Below, one piece after another: positions 36,686 through 44,564 of a stretch of 64,000 nucleotides of DNA (positions within the stretch are counted from its first letter, which is position 1; each line of letters begins with the position of its first letter). The DNA is taken from positions 289,223 to 353,222 of the forward strand of contig NZ_BMVB01000008.1 in the NCBI RefSeq assembly GCF_014650495.1, in the 5' to 3' direction. The DNA is from Streptomyces cinnamoneus (GTDB lineage Bacteria; Actinomycetota; Actinomycetes; Streptomycetales; Streptomycetaceae). Both the position numbers and the translations under genes were made by a program. The notes below the pieces were generated by a model. It was not told the DNA's origin. It did no database searches and saw only the letters and a list, made by a program, of their open reading frames with translations.

Positions 36686-36867
36686 GTCGCACCTGCCTTG
36701 ACCCGCTTGGCCAGTGGCAGGCTGCCGGTGCCGTGGCAGGCCGGGCAGGTGGCGGTGATGGTCTCGCGGTACCCGGCGGGGGTGCGCTGGCCCGTGGTGA
36801 CGGCTACGGCGGGAAAGCCGTCGCAGTGCGGGCAGCGGCGCGCCAGGGCATGGTTGTGCTCGGGCAT
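36679..36867 (-). CDS. DnaJ-type zinc-knuckle small protein
   Basis: 62 residues with two CxxC pairs, CPHC and CPACHGTG, spaced as in the DnaJ cysteine-rich domain. Such small proteins are frequent in Streptomyces integrative elements. ATG 36867 has GGAGG upstream (minus strand AGGGAGACCTCC). Overlaps the methyltransferase start. Confidence 0.75.
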   Translation of the reverse strand: MPEHNHALARRCPHCDGFPAVAVTTGQRTPAGYRETITATCPACHGTGSLPLAKRVKAGATC

Positions 36868-36964
36868 GATGGAGGTCTCCCTTTGCTGGTCTTGGTGATC
36901 CGTGAAGGGGTTCAGGTCCTCGGGGCGGCGGATACTTGGCGGTAGAGGCCGCCCCGGGGGCCGT

Positions 36965-37276
36965 TCAGCGCTTGTTCTGGCTGTTGAGCATCGAGCGCGC
37001 GACCACGGCGACGACGGCGAGCGAGCCGGCCGTGATGGAGATGGCCAAGAACATGCCGACCAGGACCGCGCCGATGACGAGCACGGCGACCGTGCCCGCG
37101 CCGATGGCAGCGACCGTGGCCCCCGCGGTCAGGTGCACTGCCCCACGAGCCGGAGTCACGGGAGCGGGTGTGTGGTGCTGACAGAGGGCTTGAGCCGGTT
37201 GCGGCTGGAGTTCCGCGGTCGTGGCGGGTGTCGTGATGGTAGGGAGCGGGTTCGTCGGGACTTGAGGACGGAGCAT
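36965..37276 (-). CDS. Spd-like membrane protein
   Basis: 103 residues. A Pro/Thr-rich N-terminal half is followed by two hydrophobic segments (about residues 50-72 and 75-95). By position among transfer genes it matches the spread (Spd) proteins that help intramycelial movement of pSAM2-type elements; sequence alone does not prove this. Confidence 0.65.
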   Translation of the reverse strand: MLRPQVPTNPLPTITTPATTAELQPQPAQALCQHHTPAPVTPARGAVHLTAGATVAAIGAGTVAVLVIGAVLVGMFLAISITAGSLAVVAVVARSMLNSQNKR

Positions 37277-37297
37277 GATCGGTCCTTTCTGGACTGG

Positions 37298-37483
37298 TTA
37301 CTTGGAGCCGCCGATGACGGAGGCTCCGCCGTTGATTCCGGCTTCGATCGCACCGCCGAAGAAGCTCCCGGCGAGGAGGAAGCCCGCGATCAGGAGGACG
37401 GCTACCATCCAGGCGGGTACGCGGGTGAGCTTGATGCCGAGGTAGCCGATGACTGCAATGGCGAACCAGAGCGGGACGTTCAC
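37298..37483 (-). CDS. small membrane protein, spread-gene region
   Basis: 61 residues with two membrane segments (FAIAVIGYLGI and VAVLLIAGFLLAG) and a Gly/Ala-rich C terminus. GTG 37483 with AAGGAG upstream. Likely another Spd-type component, 21 bases from the next spread gene. Confidence 0.7.
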   Translation of the reverse strand: MNVPLWFAIAVIGYLGIKLTRVPAWMVAVLLIAGFLLAGSFFGGAIEAGINGGASVIGGSK

Positions 37484-37505
37484 AGCCGTGTCTCCTTGTC
37501 CGTTG

Positions 37506-37694
37506 TCAGCGGGGGTCGCAGCGGTGGATCTGCGCAGCGAGTTCGGCGGCGGCGCGGTTGAGGTAGTCGGCGGACCAGTCGCAACCGGGGGCGGTGCAGG
37601 CGGCGGTGTGGGCCAGCCGGCCGAGCTGGTCGGTGTGGGTGGCGATCTCGACTTGTCCGACGCGGTCGCGGTTCCAGAAGCGTTTGCGTCGCAT
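37506..37694 (-). CDS. mobile element transfer protein
   Basis: 62 residues, basic N terminus (RRKRFWNRDRVG) and CTAPGCDWSADY followed by AELAAQIHRC: the pattern of the small mobile-element transfer proteins near spd genes in Streptomyces elements. Three cysteines and a histidine suggest zinc binding. ATG 37694 has AAAGGA upstream. Confidence 0.75.
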   Translation of the reverse strand: MRRKRFWNRDRVGQVEIATHTDQLGRLAHTAACTAPGCDWSADYLNRAAAELAAQIHRCDPR

Positions 37695-37714
37695 GAGTGG
37701 TCCTTTCCAGGTGG

Positions 37715-38404
37715 TCAGGTCAGTTGGGTGGCGATGGCTTCGGCCATGGGGGCGGGGACACCGAGGCGGGCGCGAAGGGTGTCGGTGTCGATGGGCTGTC
37801 CGGTGGTGGCCTTGTAGACGTCGGCGACCTTCCGGGCGTGCGCGATCAGAGCGGCTGGGGCGGCCGCAGGCGCTGCCTGAACGGGCTGCGGAGCACTGTC
37901 CGACTCCTGGCGGTCCCGTTGGCCTGACTCGGGTGGATCGATTGCCTGCTGGGGCTCCGGGTCGACCGGGGCTGGCTCAGGCTCCGGAGCAAGCGGTTCG
38001 AGCAAGGCCGGGGCGGGTTCCGGGGCGGGTTCGGTTGCCGAGGGGCCAGGGGTGTGGGCAAGGAGGGTGCCGCCGAGGAACGCGGCCGCGGGCCAGCCGG
38101 CCACGAGCATCCGCAGCCAGGCCGGAGGGTGGGCCAGGTCCAGGAACCCGGCGGTCGCGACGTTCGCACCGAGCGAGGCGACCAGGGCGATGAGGAACCA
38201 GACCCAGCCCAGGCGGGCCCCGTGACCGGACCGGAGGCGGCGCCAGGCTGCGACCAGCAGCAGATCGACGGAGATGGGGTAGGCCCAGCCCTTCCAGCCG
38301 TCTTGCCCGGCGGCCTGAGCGATGTCGTGGAGGTGGGCGAAGGACAGGGCACCGGCGATCACTGCTTGCACCAGCACCGGATCACGGTGGGAGAGTCGCT
38401 TCAT
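37715..38404 (-). CDS. DUF2637 (SpdB2-like) membrane protein
   Basis: 229 residues. Four hydrophobic segments in the first 110 residues, with HDIAQAAGQDGWKGWAYPIS trimmed here to its core WAYPISVD, are typical of the DUF2637 family found beside transfer genes. A long Pro/Glu/Ala linker and a C-terminal helix-turn-helix-like segment (DTDTLRARLGV) follow. Probably couples the transfer machinery at the membrane to DNA. Confidence 0.85.
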   Translation of the reverse strand: MKRLSHRDPVLVQAVIAGALSFAHLHDIAQAAGQDGWKGWAYPISVDLLLVAAWRRLRSGHGARLGWVWFLIALVASLGANVATAGFLDLAHPPAWLRMLVAGWPAAAFLGGTLLAHTPGPSATEPAPEPAPALLEPLAPEPEPAPVDPEPQQAIDPPESGQRDRQESDSAPQPVQAAPAAAPAALIAHARKVADVYKATTGQPIDTDTLRARLGVPAPMAEAIATQLT

Positions 38405-38484
38405 CGCGGGTTCCTCCTTCCGGGCGTCAGAGAGGGAGCCGGAGACCGGGCGGGGTGGTTTCTGCCGCCCGGTCCCGAGCGGGT

Positions 38485-38673
38485 TCAGCGGGTGTCGGCG
38501 ACTTCGCCGCTACCGAGACAGGTCAGGCACAGGGCCTCCTGCCGGTCGGGGCTCTCCTGTTTCTTGCGGCCGCCGACCTTGAAGGATTCGGAGACCTGGC
38601 CCGCGGTGCAGTCCGGGCAGGGCTTCGTCGAGGGCTTCCGGCGGGTGGTTTTCCGCGTCGCCACGGCGATCAC
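38485..38673 (-). CDS. small two-CxxC protein
   Basis: 62 residues, GTG 38673 overlapping the upstream stop (GTGA). CPDC and CLTC pairs around a basic segment indicate a zinc ribbon. Lies at the end of a three-gene overlapping string of small element proteins. Confidence 0.7.
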   Translation of the reverse strand: MIAVATRKTTRRKPSTKPCPDCTAGQVSESFKVGGRKKQESPDRQEALCLTCLGSGEVADTR

Positions 38674-38882
38674 TGATCTTCTCGGGGGTAGCCATGCCCC
38701 TCGGGCGGATACTCGGTCCACTCCTTGGCTTCGAATTCGGCGACCGTGGCGGAGTAGAGAACCGCGGCGAAGGAAGGGTCGTGCTCGGGGTTGCAGAGGT
38801 AGTTATCGACCTGGCAGGCGAGGTGATGCTGACGACGGTCATCGGCCATCAGGGCGTCAGGGTCAGGGATCACGGCGATCAC
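38670..38882 (-). CDS. small acidic element protein, tail-sharing copy 2
   Basis: 70 residues. GTG 38882 overlaps the stop of the next upstream gene. The C terminus (EYPPEGHGYPREDQ) closely matches that of its neighbour (DYPPQGHDYPSRDR), and the sequence GTGATCGCCGTG that starts this gene also starts the following one. No known domain. Confidence 0.7.
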   Translation of the reverse strand: MIAVIPDPDALMADDRRQHHLACQVDNYLCNPEHDPSFAAVLYSATVAEFEAKEWTEYPPEGHGYPREDQ

Positions 38883-39070
38883 CGGTCCCGGCTCGGGTAG
38901 TCGTGCCCCTGGGGCGGGTAATCGCCCTGCCGCTCCCGACGGCCCTGCTCAAGCATCGAATTGACGATCACACTGGCGAACTCGACATCCGCCCCGTCTT
39001 GCTCGGCGTAGTCGCAGACGTCCCGGGTGATACGGGCACTGCGGTCGTAGTCGTCTGTACGGCGGGACAT
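38879..39070 (-). CDS. small acidic element protein, tail-sharing copy 1
   Basis: 63 residues, ATG 39070 with GGAG upstream. Helical middle part (FASVIVNSMLEQGRRER) and the YPPQGHDYP tail shared with the next gene. Function unknown; found just downstream of the transfer ATPase. Confidence 0.7.
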   Translation of the reverse strand: MSRRTDDYDRSARITRDVCDYAEQDGADVEFASVIVNSMLEQGRRERQGDYPPQGHDYPSRDR

Positions 39071-39157
39071 TGCTGATCTCCTTTGCGTCCGGTTTCGGGC
39101 ATGGATCGGGTAGGGACCTGGCGCGATGCGGTCGCGCCGACCGATGGAGCCGGAGGG

Positions 39158-40513
39158 TCAGGCCGTTTCGAGGGCCGGGGCCGGAGTTTCGAGGGGCACC
39201 TTGGCCTTGCCCGGGCGGAAGGGGGCCAGGGCGGGGATGTCCGGCGTCATGTCGGCGTACTCGGCGCAGGTGGCCGCGGCTTCGTGCAAGGTGGTGAACG
39301 GGCTGCGGATCAATGCCCACCCGCCGGAGGAGTCGCCGGCCACTGCTTCACCGGGGCGATCCTCTGGGATCGAGGTGGCAGCGAGGACAGCGGCAGCACT
39401 GACGTCGGCGAGGGCCATCTTGGCGGAGCCTTCGTCGTTGACGCGGTGCGAGACACGGCCGGAGAGCTGAGCTCGTAGCGTCGTCGCGCCCTTGCCTAGT
39501 TCGGAACCGAAGCGCTGTCCGCAGATTTCGAGGTACATCCCTACCGCGCGGCAGAGCTGAGCGAGGCGGATCACTTGGGTGACCATGTGATCCCGGCGCT
39601 TCTCGTCGGCTGCTGTTGCGACGAGGAATAGTTCGGCCACTTCGTCGACGATCAGCACCAGCGGGATCGGACGTAGCGCTTCGGGCAGGCCCCAGATGTC
39701 CGAGGTGATCTCTTCGAGAGGCGTGTCGGACCCGAGGCGCTGAGCGGCGCGGATCAGCTCGTACCGGTCGGTCATCTCCTCTACCAGCGCGTCTAGGAGG
39801 AGAGCCGCTTCCTCAGGGGTGCACGCCAGGGCTGACATGCGTGGAGCGAACGGAGACAGTTCCACCCCCCACTTGCAGTCGATGCCGACCAGGGCGACCG
39901 GCTGAGGTGCCAGCTCTTTGATCAGACCACGGAGGTAGACGGATTTACCTGATTCCGTCGCACCGACCACCAGCTCATGCGGGGTCTTACGGAAGTCCCG
40001 CATGTGTGGCCTTCCGTCCGAGCGCAGCGCTACCGGCACCCGCAGGAGACTGCCCGTAGCCTCTCGGGGCATGGCCACGTGATGCAGCACGTCGTAGGCG
40101 ATCAGCCGGACCTCAAGCCACCCGGGCTTATGGGCCCTGACATGCACCCCGTGCGCAAACCACGCGTGCCTGAGCCGTTCCGTGGCGACCGCGAAGTCAT
40201 GCACTTCCTGCCCCGGCTGCATCCTGATCCGAAGGATCAAACCAGTCCGGGTGATCCGCACCCGCCGCAGCCGCGGAACCATCCTGCTCGGCTCACGACG
40301 GGCCACCTTGGCCACCCAGAGTCGCAACCGGGTCGGCCGTTCCGTCAGTCCGCACGCCTCCATCACGGACCGGTAGGTGATCAGCACCCGCCCCAGGGCC
40401 ACAACGGCGCCGACACTCAGCCAGTACCACGTCGGGCGAACCCGCCGCAGAACCAGCAATCCAGTCACGGCCGAGGCTAAGCCCACCAGTAAGGCCACAT
40501 CTCCGACGGTCAC
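39158..40513 (-). CDS. traSA: FtsK/SpoIIIE-type DNA transfer protein
   Basis: 451 residues. Two N-terminal membrane segments, then an FtsK-like motor with Walker A GATESGKS, Walker B VLIVDEVAEL and the conserved LAQLCRAVGMYLEICGQR cut to QLCRAVGM. This single protein moves double-stranded DNA between hyphae in actinomycete elements. GTG 40513 has AAGGG at good spacing; a TTG at 40522 overlapping the previous stop is the alternative. Coupled to the SCO3933-type gene. Confidence 0.9.
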   Translation of the reverse strand: MTVGDVALLVGLASAVTGLLVLRRVRPTWYWLSVGAVVALGRVLITYRSVMEACGLTERPTRLRLWVAKVARREPSRMVPRLRRVRITRTGLILRIRMQPGQEVHDFAVATERLRHAWFAHGVHVRAHKPGWLEVRLIAYDVLHHVAMPREATGSLLRVPVALRSDGRPHMRDFRKTPHELVVGATESGKSVYLRGLIKELAPQPVALVGIDCKWGVELSPFAPRMSALACTPEEAALLLDALVEEMTDRYELIRAAQRLGSDTPLEEITSDIWGLPEALRPIPLVLIVDEVAELFLVATAADEKRRDHMVTQVIRLAQLCRAVGMYLEICGQRFGSELGKGATTLRAQLSGRVSHRVNDEGSAKMALADVSAAAVLAATSIPEDRPGEAVAGDSSGGWALIRSPFTTLHEAAATCAEYADMTPDIPALAPFRPGKAKVPLETPAPALETA

Positions 40514-40518
40514 TGGGA

Positions 40519-40863
40519 TCAACCCTTACCGTTGGACGCCGCCACCGGCAGGGCTGCCATGACAGCGGTAGCCCGGTAGCTGATGCCGTGGCCGTTGCTG
40601 GTCTCCCACGGGCGGGCGACGAGCCCAGGGAACGTGACCGGCATCCCCGGCACCAGGTCCGGCGAGATCCCGTCTTCTGCGACCACGATCGTCACTGCGT
40701 CGGGCTTGCCCTCCACGATGACTGCGACGTTCACGTTGTAGAGCGTCTTGCCCGTCGTTCGGTCGTGAGCGAGCTCACCGGTCTCCCGGTTCTTGACCTT
40801 CGGTTCCGGAGCCTGGATCAACATCACGATCATCTGGGTCGTGTCCACGGGGATCTGTCGCAT
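40519..40863 (-). CDS. SCO3933-family regulatory protein
   Basis: 114 residues beginning MRQIPVDTTQ, with VKNRETGELAHDRTTGKTLYN trimmed to its core DRTTGKTLYNV and a beta-rich C terminus. Matches the small regulatory protein found directly before the transfer gene in Streptomyces elements. ATG 40863 has GAGGAG upstream. Its promoter region carries two KorSA-like operators, so it is expected to be switched on with transfer. Confidence 0.8.
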   Translation of the reverse strand: MRQIPVDTTQMIVMLIQAPEPKVKNRETGELAHDRTTGKTLYNVNVAVIVEGKPDAVTIVVAEDGISPDLVPGMPVTFPGLVARPWETSNGHGISYRATAVMAALPVAASNGKG

Positions 40864-40897
40864 GGCGATCACTCCTCTATAGAGGCTTGACTCCTTC

Positions 40898-40913
40898 ACT
40901 CATGTATATGAGT
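40898..40913. promoter_or_regulatory. KorSA-like operator 1
   Basis: ACTCATGTATATGAGT; with flanks it extends to the 18-bp near-palindrome CACTCATGTATATGAGTG. It lies 35 bases before the SCO3933-type start. Fits the shared consensus RCTCMTRYAYATGAGT. Confidence 0.7.
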
Positions 40914-40933
40914 GACTCTTAGAAGAGTGCCTC

Positions 40934-40949
40934 ACTCCTACATATGAGT
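40934..40949. promoter_or_regulatory. KorSA-like operator 2
   Basis: ACTCCTACATATGAGT, same consensus as operator 1 and spaced 36 bases from it start to start, so both could be bound together to silence the transfer operon. Confidence 0.7.
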
Positions 40950-40950
40950 C

Positions 40951-40981
40951 AACCCGCTGCGTCAGGAAATCGCAGCGGGTT
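40951..40981 (-). terminator. terminator of the korSA-like gene
   Basis: AACCCGCTGCG, nine-base loop, CGCAGCGGGTT: an 11-pair stem 20 bases after the GntR stop codon, insulating the transfer promoter from it. Confidence 0.8.
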
Positions 40982-41000
40982 GTGGGGAGTTGAGGGTGTG

Positions 41001-41780
41001 TCAGTCGGCTGCGGGGATGCGGTAGCTGAATACGAACTGGTCAGCCGCCATCAGGGTGTCGCAGACCTCCACCACGCGACCTTCTTCGGTCACGGCATTC
41101 CGGACCAGATGAACCACAGGAGCGCCCGCGCTCAGCTTCAGTTCCGAGGCTTCCGCCTTGGCAGCCGGCCGCGCCTGGAGGGTCTCAATGAACTCAGCGA
41201 AGACATGCCCGTGATCCTCAAGGCGCGCGTAGATACCGCCGCCACCAGGGTTCTCGGCGAAGAGCTCCGGTATGTCCTTGACCACGTCCCACGGGAGGTA
41301 CGAGGTGGCCGTCTCCACCGGGACGCCGTTGCGGAAGTAGAGGCGGCGACGGGCGAGCACCTGGGCGCCAGGCGCCACGTCGAGTCGCTCGGCGATTTCC
41401 TCCGGGGCGCCCATCGGACCGATGTAGAGAACGCTCACAGCTGCCGTGGCTCCCGCTTGTTCCGACTCCGCGAGGTAGGCGGCCTTCCCACCCCTTCGAA
41501 GCGAGCGCCGGAAGCGATCGGACGAGCGGTGACGTACGGGCGGCCTTGCTTTCACAAGCGAGCCCTTGCCGTGACGAGTCTCCACCAGGCCGCTTGCTCT
41601 GACCTCCACCATCGCCTTACGGATGGTCCCGCCGGAGACGCCGTAGCGCTTGACCAGCTCTGATTCGCTCGGCACCATGTCGCCGGCCTTGAGGACCCCC
41701 GCACGGATCTGCTGCACGATCTCATCAGCGATCTGGACGTACCGCGGCACGGCCCTGCCATCCCCTACAGCAGTTCCCAT
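41001..41780 (-). CDS. korSA: GntR/UTRA-family repressor (KorSA-like)
   Basis: 259 residues. N-terminal winged helix-turn-helix of the GntR family (VPSESELVKRYGVSGGTIRKA trimmed to its core SESELVKRY) and a UTRA effector domain with VLARRRLYFRNGVPVE and CDTLMAADQFVFSY. In pSAM2, KorSA of this type silences transfer. ATG 41780 has AAAGGA upstream. An operator-like site lies in the 30-bp gap to the Nudix gene, so it probably controls itself. Confidence 0.88.
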   Translation of the reverse strand: MGTAVGDGRAVPRYVQIADEIVQQIRAGVLKAGDMVPSESELVKRYGVSGGTIRKAMVEVRASGLVETRHGKGSLVKARPPVRHRSSDRFRRSLRRGGKAAYLAESEQAGATAAVSVLYIGPMGAPEEIAERLDVAPGAQVLARRRLYFRNGVPVETATSYLPWDVVKDIPELFAENPGGGGIYARLEDHGHVFAEFIETLQARPAAKAEASELKLSAGAPVVHLVRNAVTEEGRVVEVCDTLMAADQFVFSYRIPAAD

Positions 41781-41800
41781 AGTCCTTTCCATCCTCCTAT

Positions 41801-41816
41801 GCTCCTGCACATGAGT
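41801..41816. promoter_or_regulatory. KorSA-like operator 3
   Basis: GCTCCTGCACATGAGT, matching operators 1 and 2 at 13 or more of 16 positions; it overlaps the Nudix start codon (41811) in the divergent korSA/Nudix gap. Confidence 0.6.
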
Positions 41817-42257
41817 AACAGCGTCCGAGAAGCCCAGTCAACGCCGTTGCACTCTGTGTCAGTGGCCGGAGCCGTCGTGCGCGAGGACGGTCGGCTGCTC
41901 GCCATCCGCAGGGCCGACAACGGGACCTGGGAGCTTCCCGGCGGAGTGCTGGAACTGGCGGAGTCGCCGGAAGAAGGTGTCACTCGGGAGGTCTACGAAG
42001 AGACCGGCGTGCACGTCGAGGTGGACGAGCTCACCGGGGTCTACAAGAACACCAGCCGGGGGATAGTCGCACTCGTCTTCCGCTGCAAGCCGTCGGGCGG
42101 CTCCGAGCGCACCTCGGATGAGTCGACCGCGGTGGAGTGGCTCACGCCCGATGAGATCGCGGAGCGGATGTCCCCCGTGTTCGCCGTCCGCCTGTTGGAT
42201 GCCCTGGACGGCATGGGGCCGCACGTTCGGAGCCACGACGGGCGCAAGCTGGCCTGA
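41811..42257 (+). CDS. Nudix hydrolase, Pif-like
   Basis: 148 residues with a full Nudix box: GGVLELAESPEEGVTREVYEETGV, core REVYEETG. The pSAM2 immunity factor Pif also carries a Nudix motif and blocks redundant transfer between element-bearing cells; the same position next to korSA suggests a shared role. Start ATG 41811 (or ATG 41799) lacks a ribosome site, so the transcript may be leaderless. Convergent with the NERD gene, 11 bases apart. Confidence 0.85.
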   Translation: MSNSVREAQSTPLHSVSVAGAVVREDGRLLAIRRADNGTWELPGGVLELAESPEEGVTREVYEETGVHVEVDELTGVYKNTSRGIVALVFRCKPSGGSERTSDESTAVEWLTPDEIAERMSPVFAVRLLDALDGMGPHVRSHDGRKLA

Positions 42258-42268
42258 GGGGCGAGCTA

Positions 42269-43117
42269 TCAGGCTTCGGTCCACGCAAGCCGGTGGCGGG
42301 CAATCGCGTACAAGGTCTCGATCTCTCCGGGCGTGAGTCCGCCGGCCGTCGTGCCGAGTTGTGCGACCTCCTGTTGCTTCCAGACGCGCACGTCGCTGAG
42401 CGTGGAGGCGCGCTCCAGCCTAGACACTCCGACGAACACCAGGGCTGGCTGAACCTGGACAGTCTTTCCGCTGTACCGCTCCAGAACCCGCCGGACGCGT
42501 CGCGCTTCCGCCCGGACCTTCCGCGTATAGGGGTGGGGCGGACCGTGGTTGACCTTCACCGAGTCGTTGCCCACCCAGACATCCTTGTTGGGGCAATGCT
42601 TGGTGTTGATGTTGAAGATGCCACCCGGGCCTATCAGCAGGTGATCTATGTCGACCGAGTTCGACAACAAGATTGAGTGCAGCACGTGCCATCCATGACC
42701 GGATAAGCGATCAAGCTCAGCTCCCACCCGGCGTTCGCCGATGAGCCCCAGTCGCCAAGAGGTCCATTCGGAGTCACGGCGCAACATCCATGTAATGAGA
42801 CGCTCGACGGGGCCGGGACCCTCGGCGTCCAACTTGTCCTTCAACGCCTTACCCGGACGATTTCGAGCGAGGTCATCAGCTGGCGTAAGGGGCGCCAGCA
42901 CTCGAACCTTTGGACGCGGTTGCGCTGCAGCTTGCCCGTTCGGTGATCCCAGATAGGGAGCAAGGATCTCCAGCACAGCTGGCCGGTACTCCTCACGCAG
43001 GACCCTCAGTTCACCGGTCGAGCGGTCCAGCCAGGCCACGACCATGCCGTCGAAGGTCTCCACGTACAACCGATCTCGCCCGGAACCGTCCCGCTCCACG
43101 ACCTTGAGATCGCTCAA
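42269..43117 (-). CDS. NERD nuclease-related domain protein
   Basis: 282 residues. The C-terminal half has the NERD pattern: GLIGERRVGAEL, then VDIDHLLIGPGGIFNINTK trimmed to DIDHLLIGPG with the metal-site Asp and the conserved TK at its end. NERD domains are predicted nucleases found in defence and mobile contexts. The N-terminal 100 residues have no recognised domain. TTG 43117 has GGGGGG upstream; a later GTG is possible. An ACTCATAT half-operator lies just upstream (43147). Confidence 0.8.
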   Translation of the reverse strand: MSDLKVVERDGSGRDRLYVETFDGMVVAWLDRSTGELRVLREEYRPAVLEILAPYLGSPNGQAAAQPRPKVRVLAPLTPADDLARNRPGKALKDKLDAEGPGPVERLITWMLRRDSEWTSWRLGLIGERRVGAELDRLSGHGWHVLHSILLSNSVDIDHLLIGPGGIFNINTKHCPNKDVWVGNDSVKVNHGPPHPYTRKVRAEARRVRRVLERYSGKTVQVQPALVFVGVSRLERASTLSDVRVWKQQEVAQLGTTAGGLTPGEIETLYAIARHRLAWTEA

Positions 43118-43592
43118 GCCAGCCCCCCGGCATCTGCGTCATCCCCACTCATATGGCAGCAGCCTCGGCGCATGACCACAAGACGGCCCGCGCGGTCAAA
43201 GTTTCTCTACTCCATCAAGGCCCCCGGCTCCGCTACCGCTCCGCCGGGCGCGCTGCGGCTCCGGTCGCGCTGCCGCTCCTGCCTCCGGCCCGCTCCGCGC
43301 GCCTGCGCCTCTGCGCGCCCTTGGACGACACAGCCAGGACCGGAAGAGAGAAGCGCCGGCCGGTGGGGGGCCGGGCGGCTCCGGGGCTTTACCCACCTCC
43401 CCGGCTCGGGTCCCGCGTCGAGCAAGGCCAGGGGGCCACTCGTGCACATTGCGGGCAGGGGTGAAGCCTGCCCGAGTTGCCAACCAGCGTACGGCCCCCT
43501 GACCATGCTCGACCCCAACCCGGGCAGGACACCGGCCAAAGCCCCGGAGCCGCCCTCTGTCGCTAACCAGCGCGCACTGGCAGTCTCACTCC
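43118..43592. other. 475-bp region without a convincing gene
   Basis: Short frames exist in several phases but none has family signal, ribosome site or Streptomyces codon bias throughout. The stretch 43230-43330 is rich in alternating GCTCCG/GCGC purine-pyrimidine runs. By position between NERD and the right end it could hold the element's clt (transfer locus) or second-strand origin; no decisive motif was seen. Confidence 0.4.
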
Positions 43593-43928
43593 ATGCCAGA
43601 GACGCAGAGGAACATCGCAAGCTTCTCAAGCGCCCCGAACGGCTGGCGTGTAGCCATAGCAGACACCAGGGACAAGGAGCTGATCATCGCTCCCATCGTG
43701 GGTTGGGCCTGTCTCACCAGCGATGCCCCCTATGCGCACATGGGAGATGGCGACCTGGACCCCTTGGTCCTGTGGAACAACCTCAATGACCCGTTCGTCA
43801 GCCTTCTCAGCCAGACCCTCGACGACTGGGGTTCAGGGAGCGACAAGGGACGTCATCACGTCCATGAGATCCTGCCGCCCGAGCATGAGCCGAGCCAGGT
43901 TCCCGAGGGCTGGAGCGTTCGCACCTAA
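43593..43928 (+). CDS. hypothetical protein of the element
   Basis: 111 residues, acidic and Trp-rich (VGWACLTSD, VLWNNLNDPF, DDWGSGSD), no recognised domain, no membrane segment. ATG 43593 lacks a clear ribosome site. GC at third positions is lower than in core genes, in keeping with foreign origin. Could be a cargo gene; weakly supported. Confidence 0.45.
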   Translation: MPETQRNIASFSSAPNGWRVAIADTRDKELIIAPIVGWACLTSDAPYAHMGDGDLDPLVLWNNLNDPFVSLLSQTLDDWGSGSDKGRHHVHEILPPEHEPSQVPEGWSVRT

Positions 43929-44180
43929 CGTCCGTAGCGACTGATAGATGAAGCCTGGGCACACAGCGACGAAGGGCAGGGCAGGCGAGTGTCTAACTGC
44001 GTGACAACGCCGACGCACAGCGGCGGACAAGCAAGGGCGCCTGCGGACCATCGCAGCAGATGAGAGACACACCAGCCCCAGGTCGACCGCCCGCCCGAGT
44101 TGCTTCGGGAGAGTGGTGGGCTGAGGAGGAGAGCAAGTCGGCTGTTATGATCGCCCGTTGAGCCGAGCAGAGAGGTCAAC

Positions 44181-44396
44181 ATGCGAGCACTGCGTCCACT
44201 CGTCCTCTTCTTCGCCTACGTTCTTGTGCTAGCTGTCTGTGTCCTTGGCCTGGCCTGTGGATTGCTCGCCGTAGCTCATCGTGGCGTGAGTGTTGATCTC
44301 TTCGAATGCTTGGCTCTGTTGTCAGCGTGCTTCGCTCTACTTATGGGGTGTAACCGTCTACTCACAGGCCAGTGGCACCGGTGGTCGCGACGCTGA
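44181..44396 (+). CDS. small two-helix membrane protein of the element
   Basis: 71 residues with two membrane segments (LVLFFAYVLVLAVCVLGLAC trimmed to LFFAYVLVLAV, and LALLSACFALLMG) and a basic C terminus (HRWSRR). GAGAGGT precedes ATG 44181. No family recognised. Last gene before attR. Confidence 0.6.
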   Translation: MRALRPLVLFFAYVLVLAVCVLGLACGLLAVAHRGVSVDLFECLALLSACFALLMGCNRLLTGQWHRWSRR

Positions 44397-44446
44397 GGAA
44401 ATCCGCTCGCCAAAGGAAGTCAGACCCAGCGCAGGCAGGCTCGGGC

Positions 44447-44469
44447 TGACATCCACACCTGACATCAAC
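44447..44469 (+). promoter_or_regulatory. candidate integrase arm-binding site, right
   Basis: TGACATC, six bases, TGACATCAAC: same layout and orientation as 31651-31673, lying 95 bases inside attR. Confidence 0.5.
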
Positions 44470-44564
44470 AAGAATGGATCTCGGCAAACAACGGCGACTA
44501 GGCACGGCCACGGCAACTGCAGGCAGTAGCCGATGGGCAGGCGTCGGACGGACCGTGTGTCGAA

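Noticed and set aside
43153..43789. Overlapping short frames to the right of the NERD gene
   Set aside because: Ala/Arg/Pro-rich with no ribosome site or domain and mutually overlapping; treated as non-coding.
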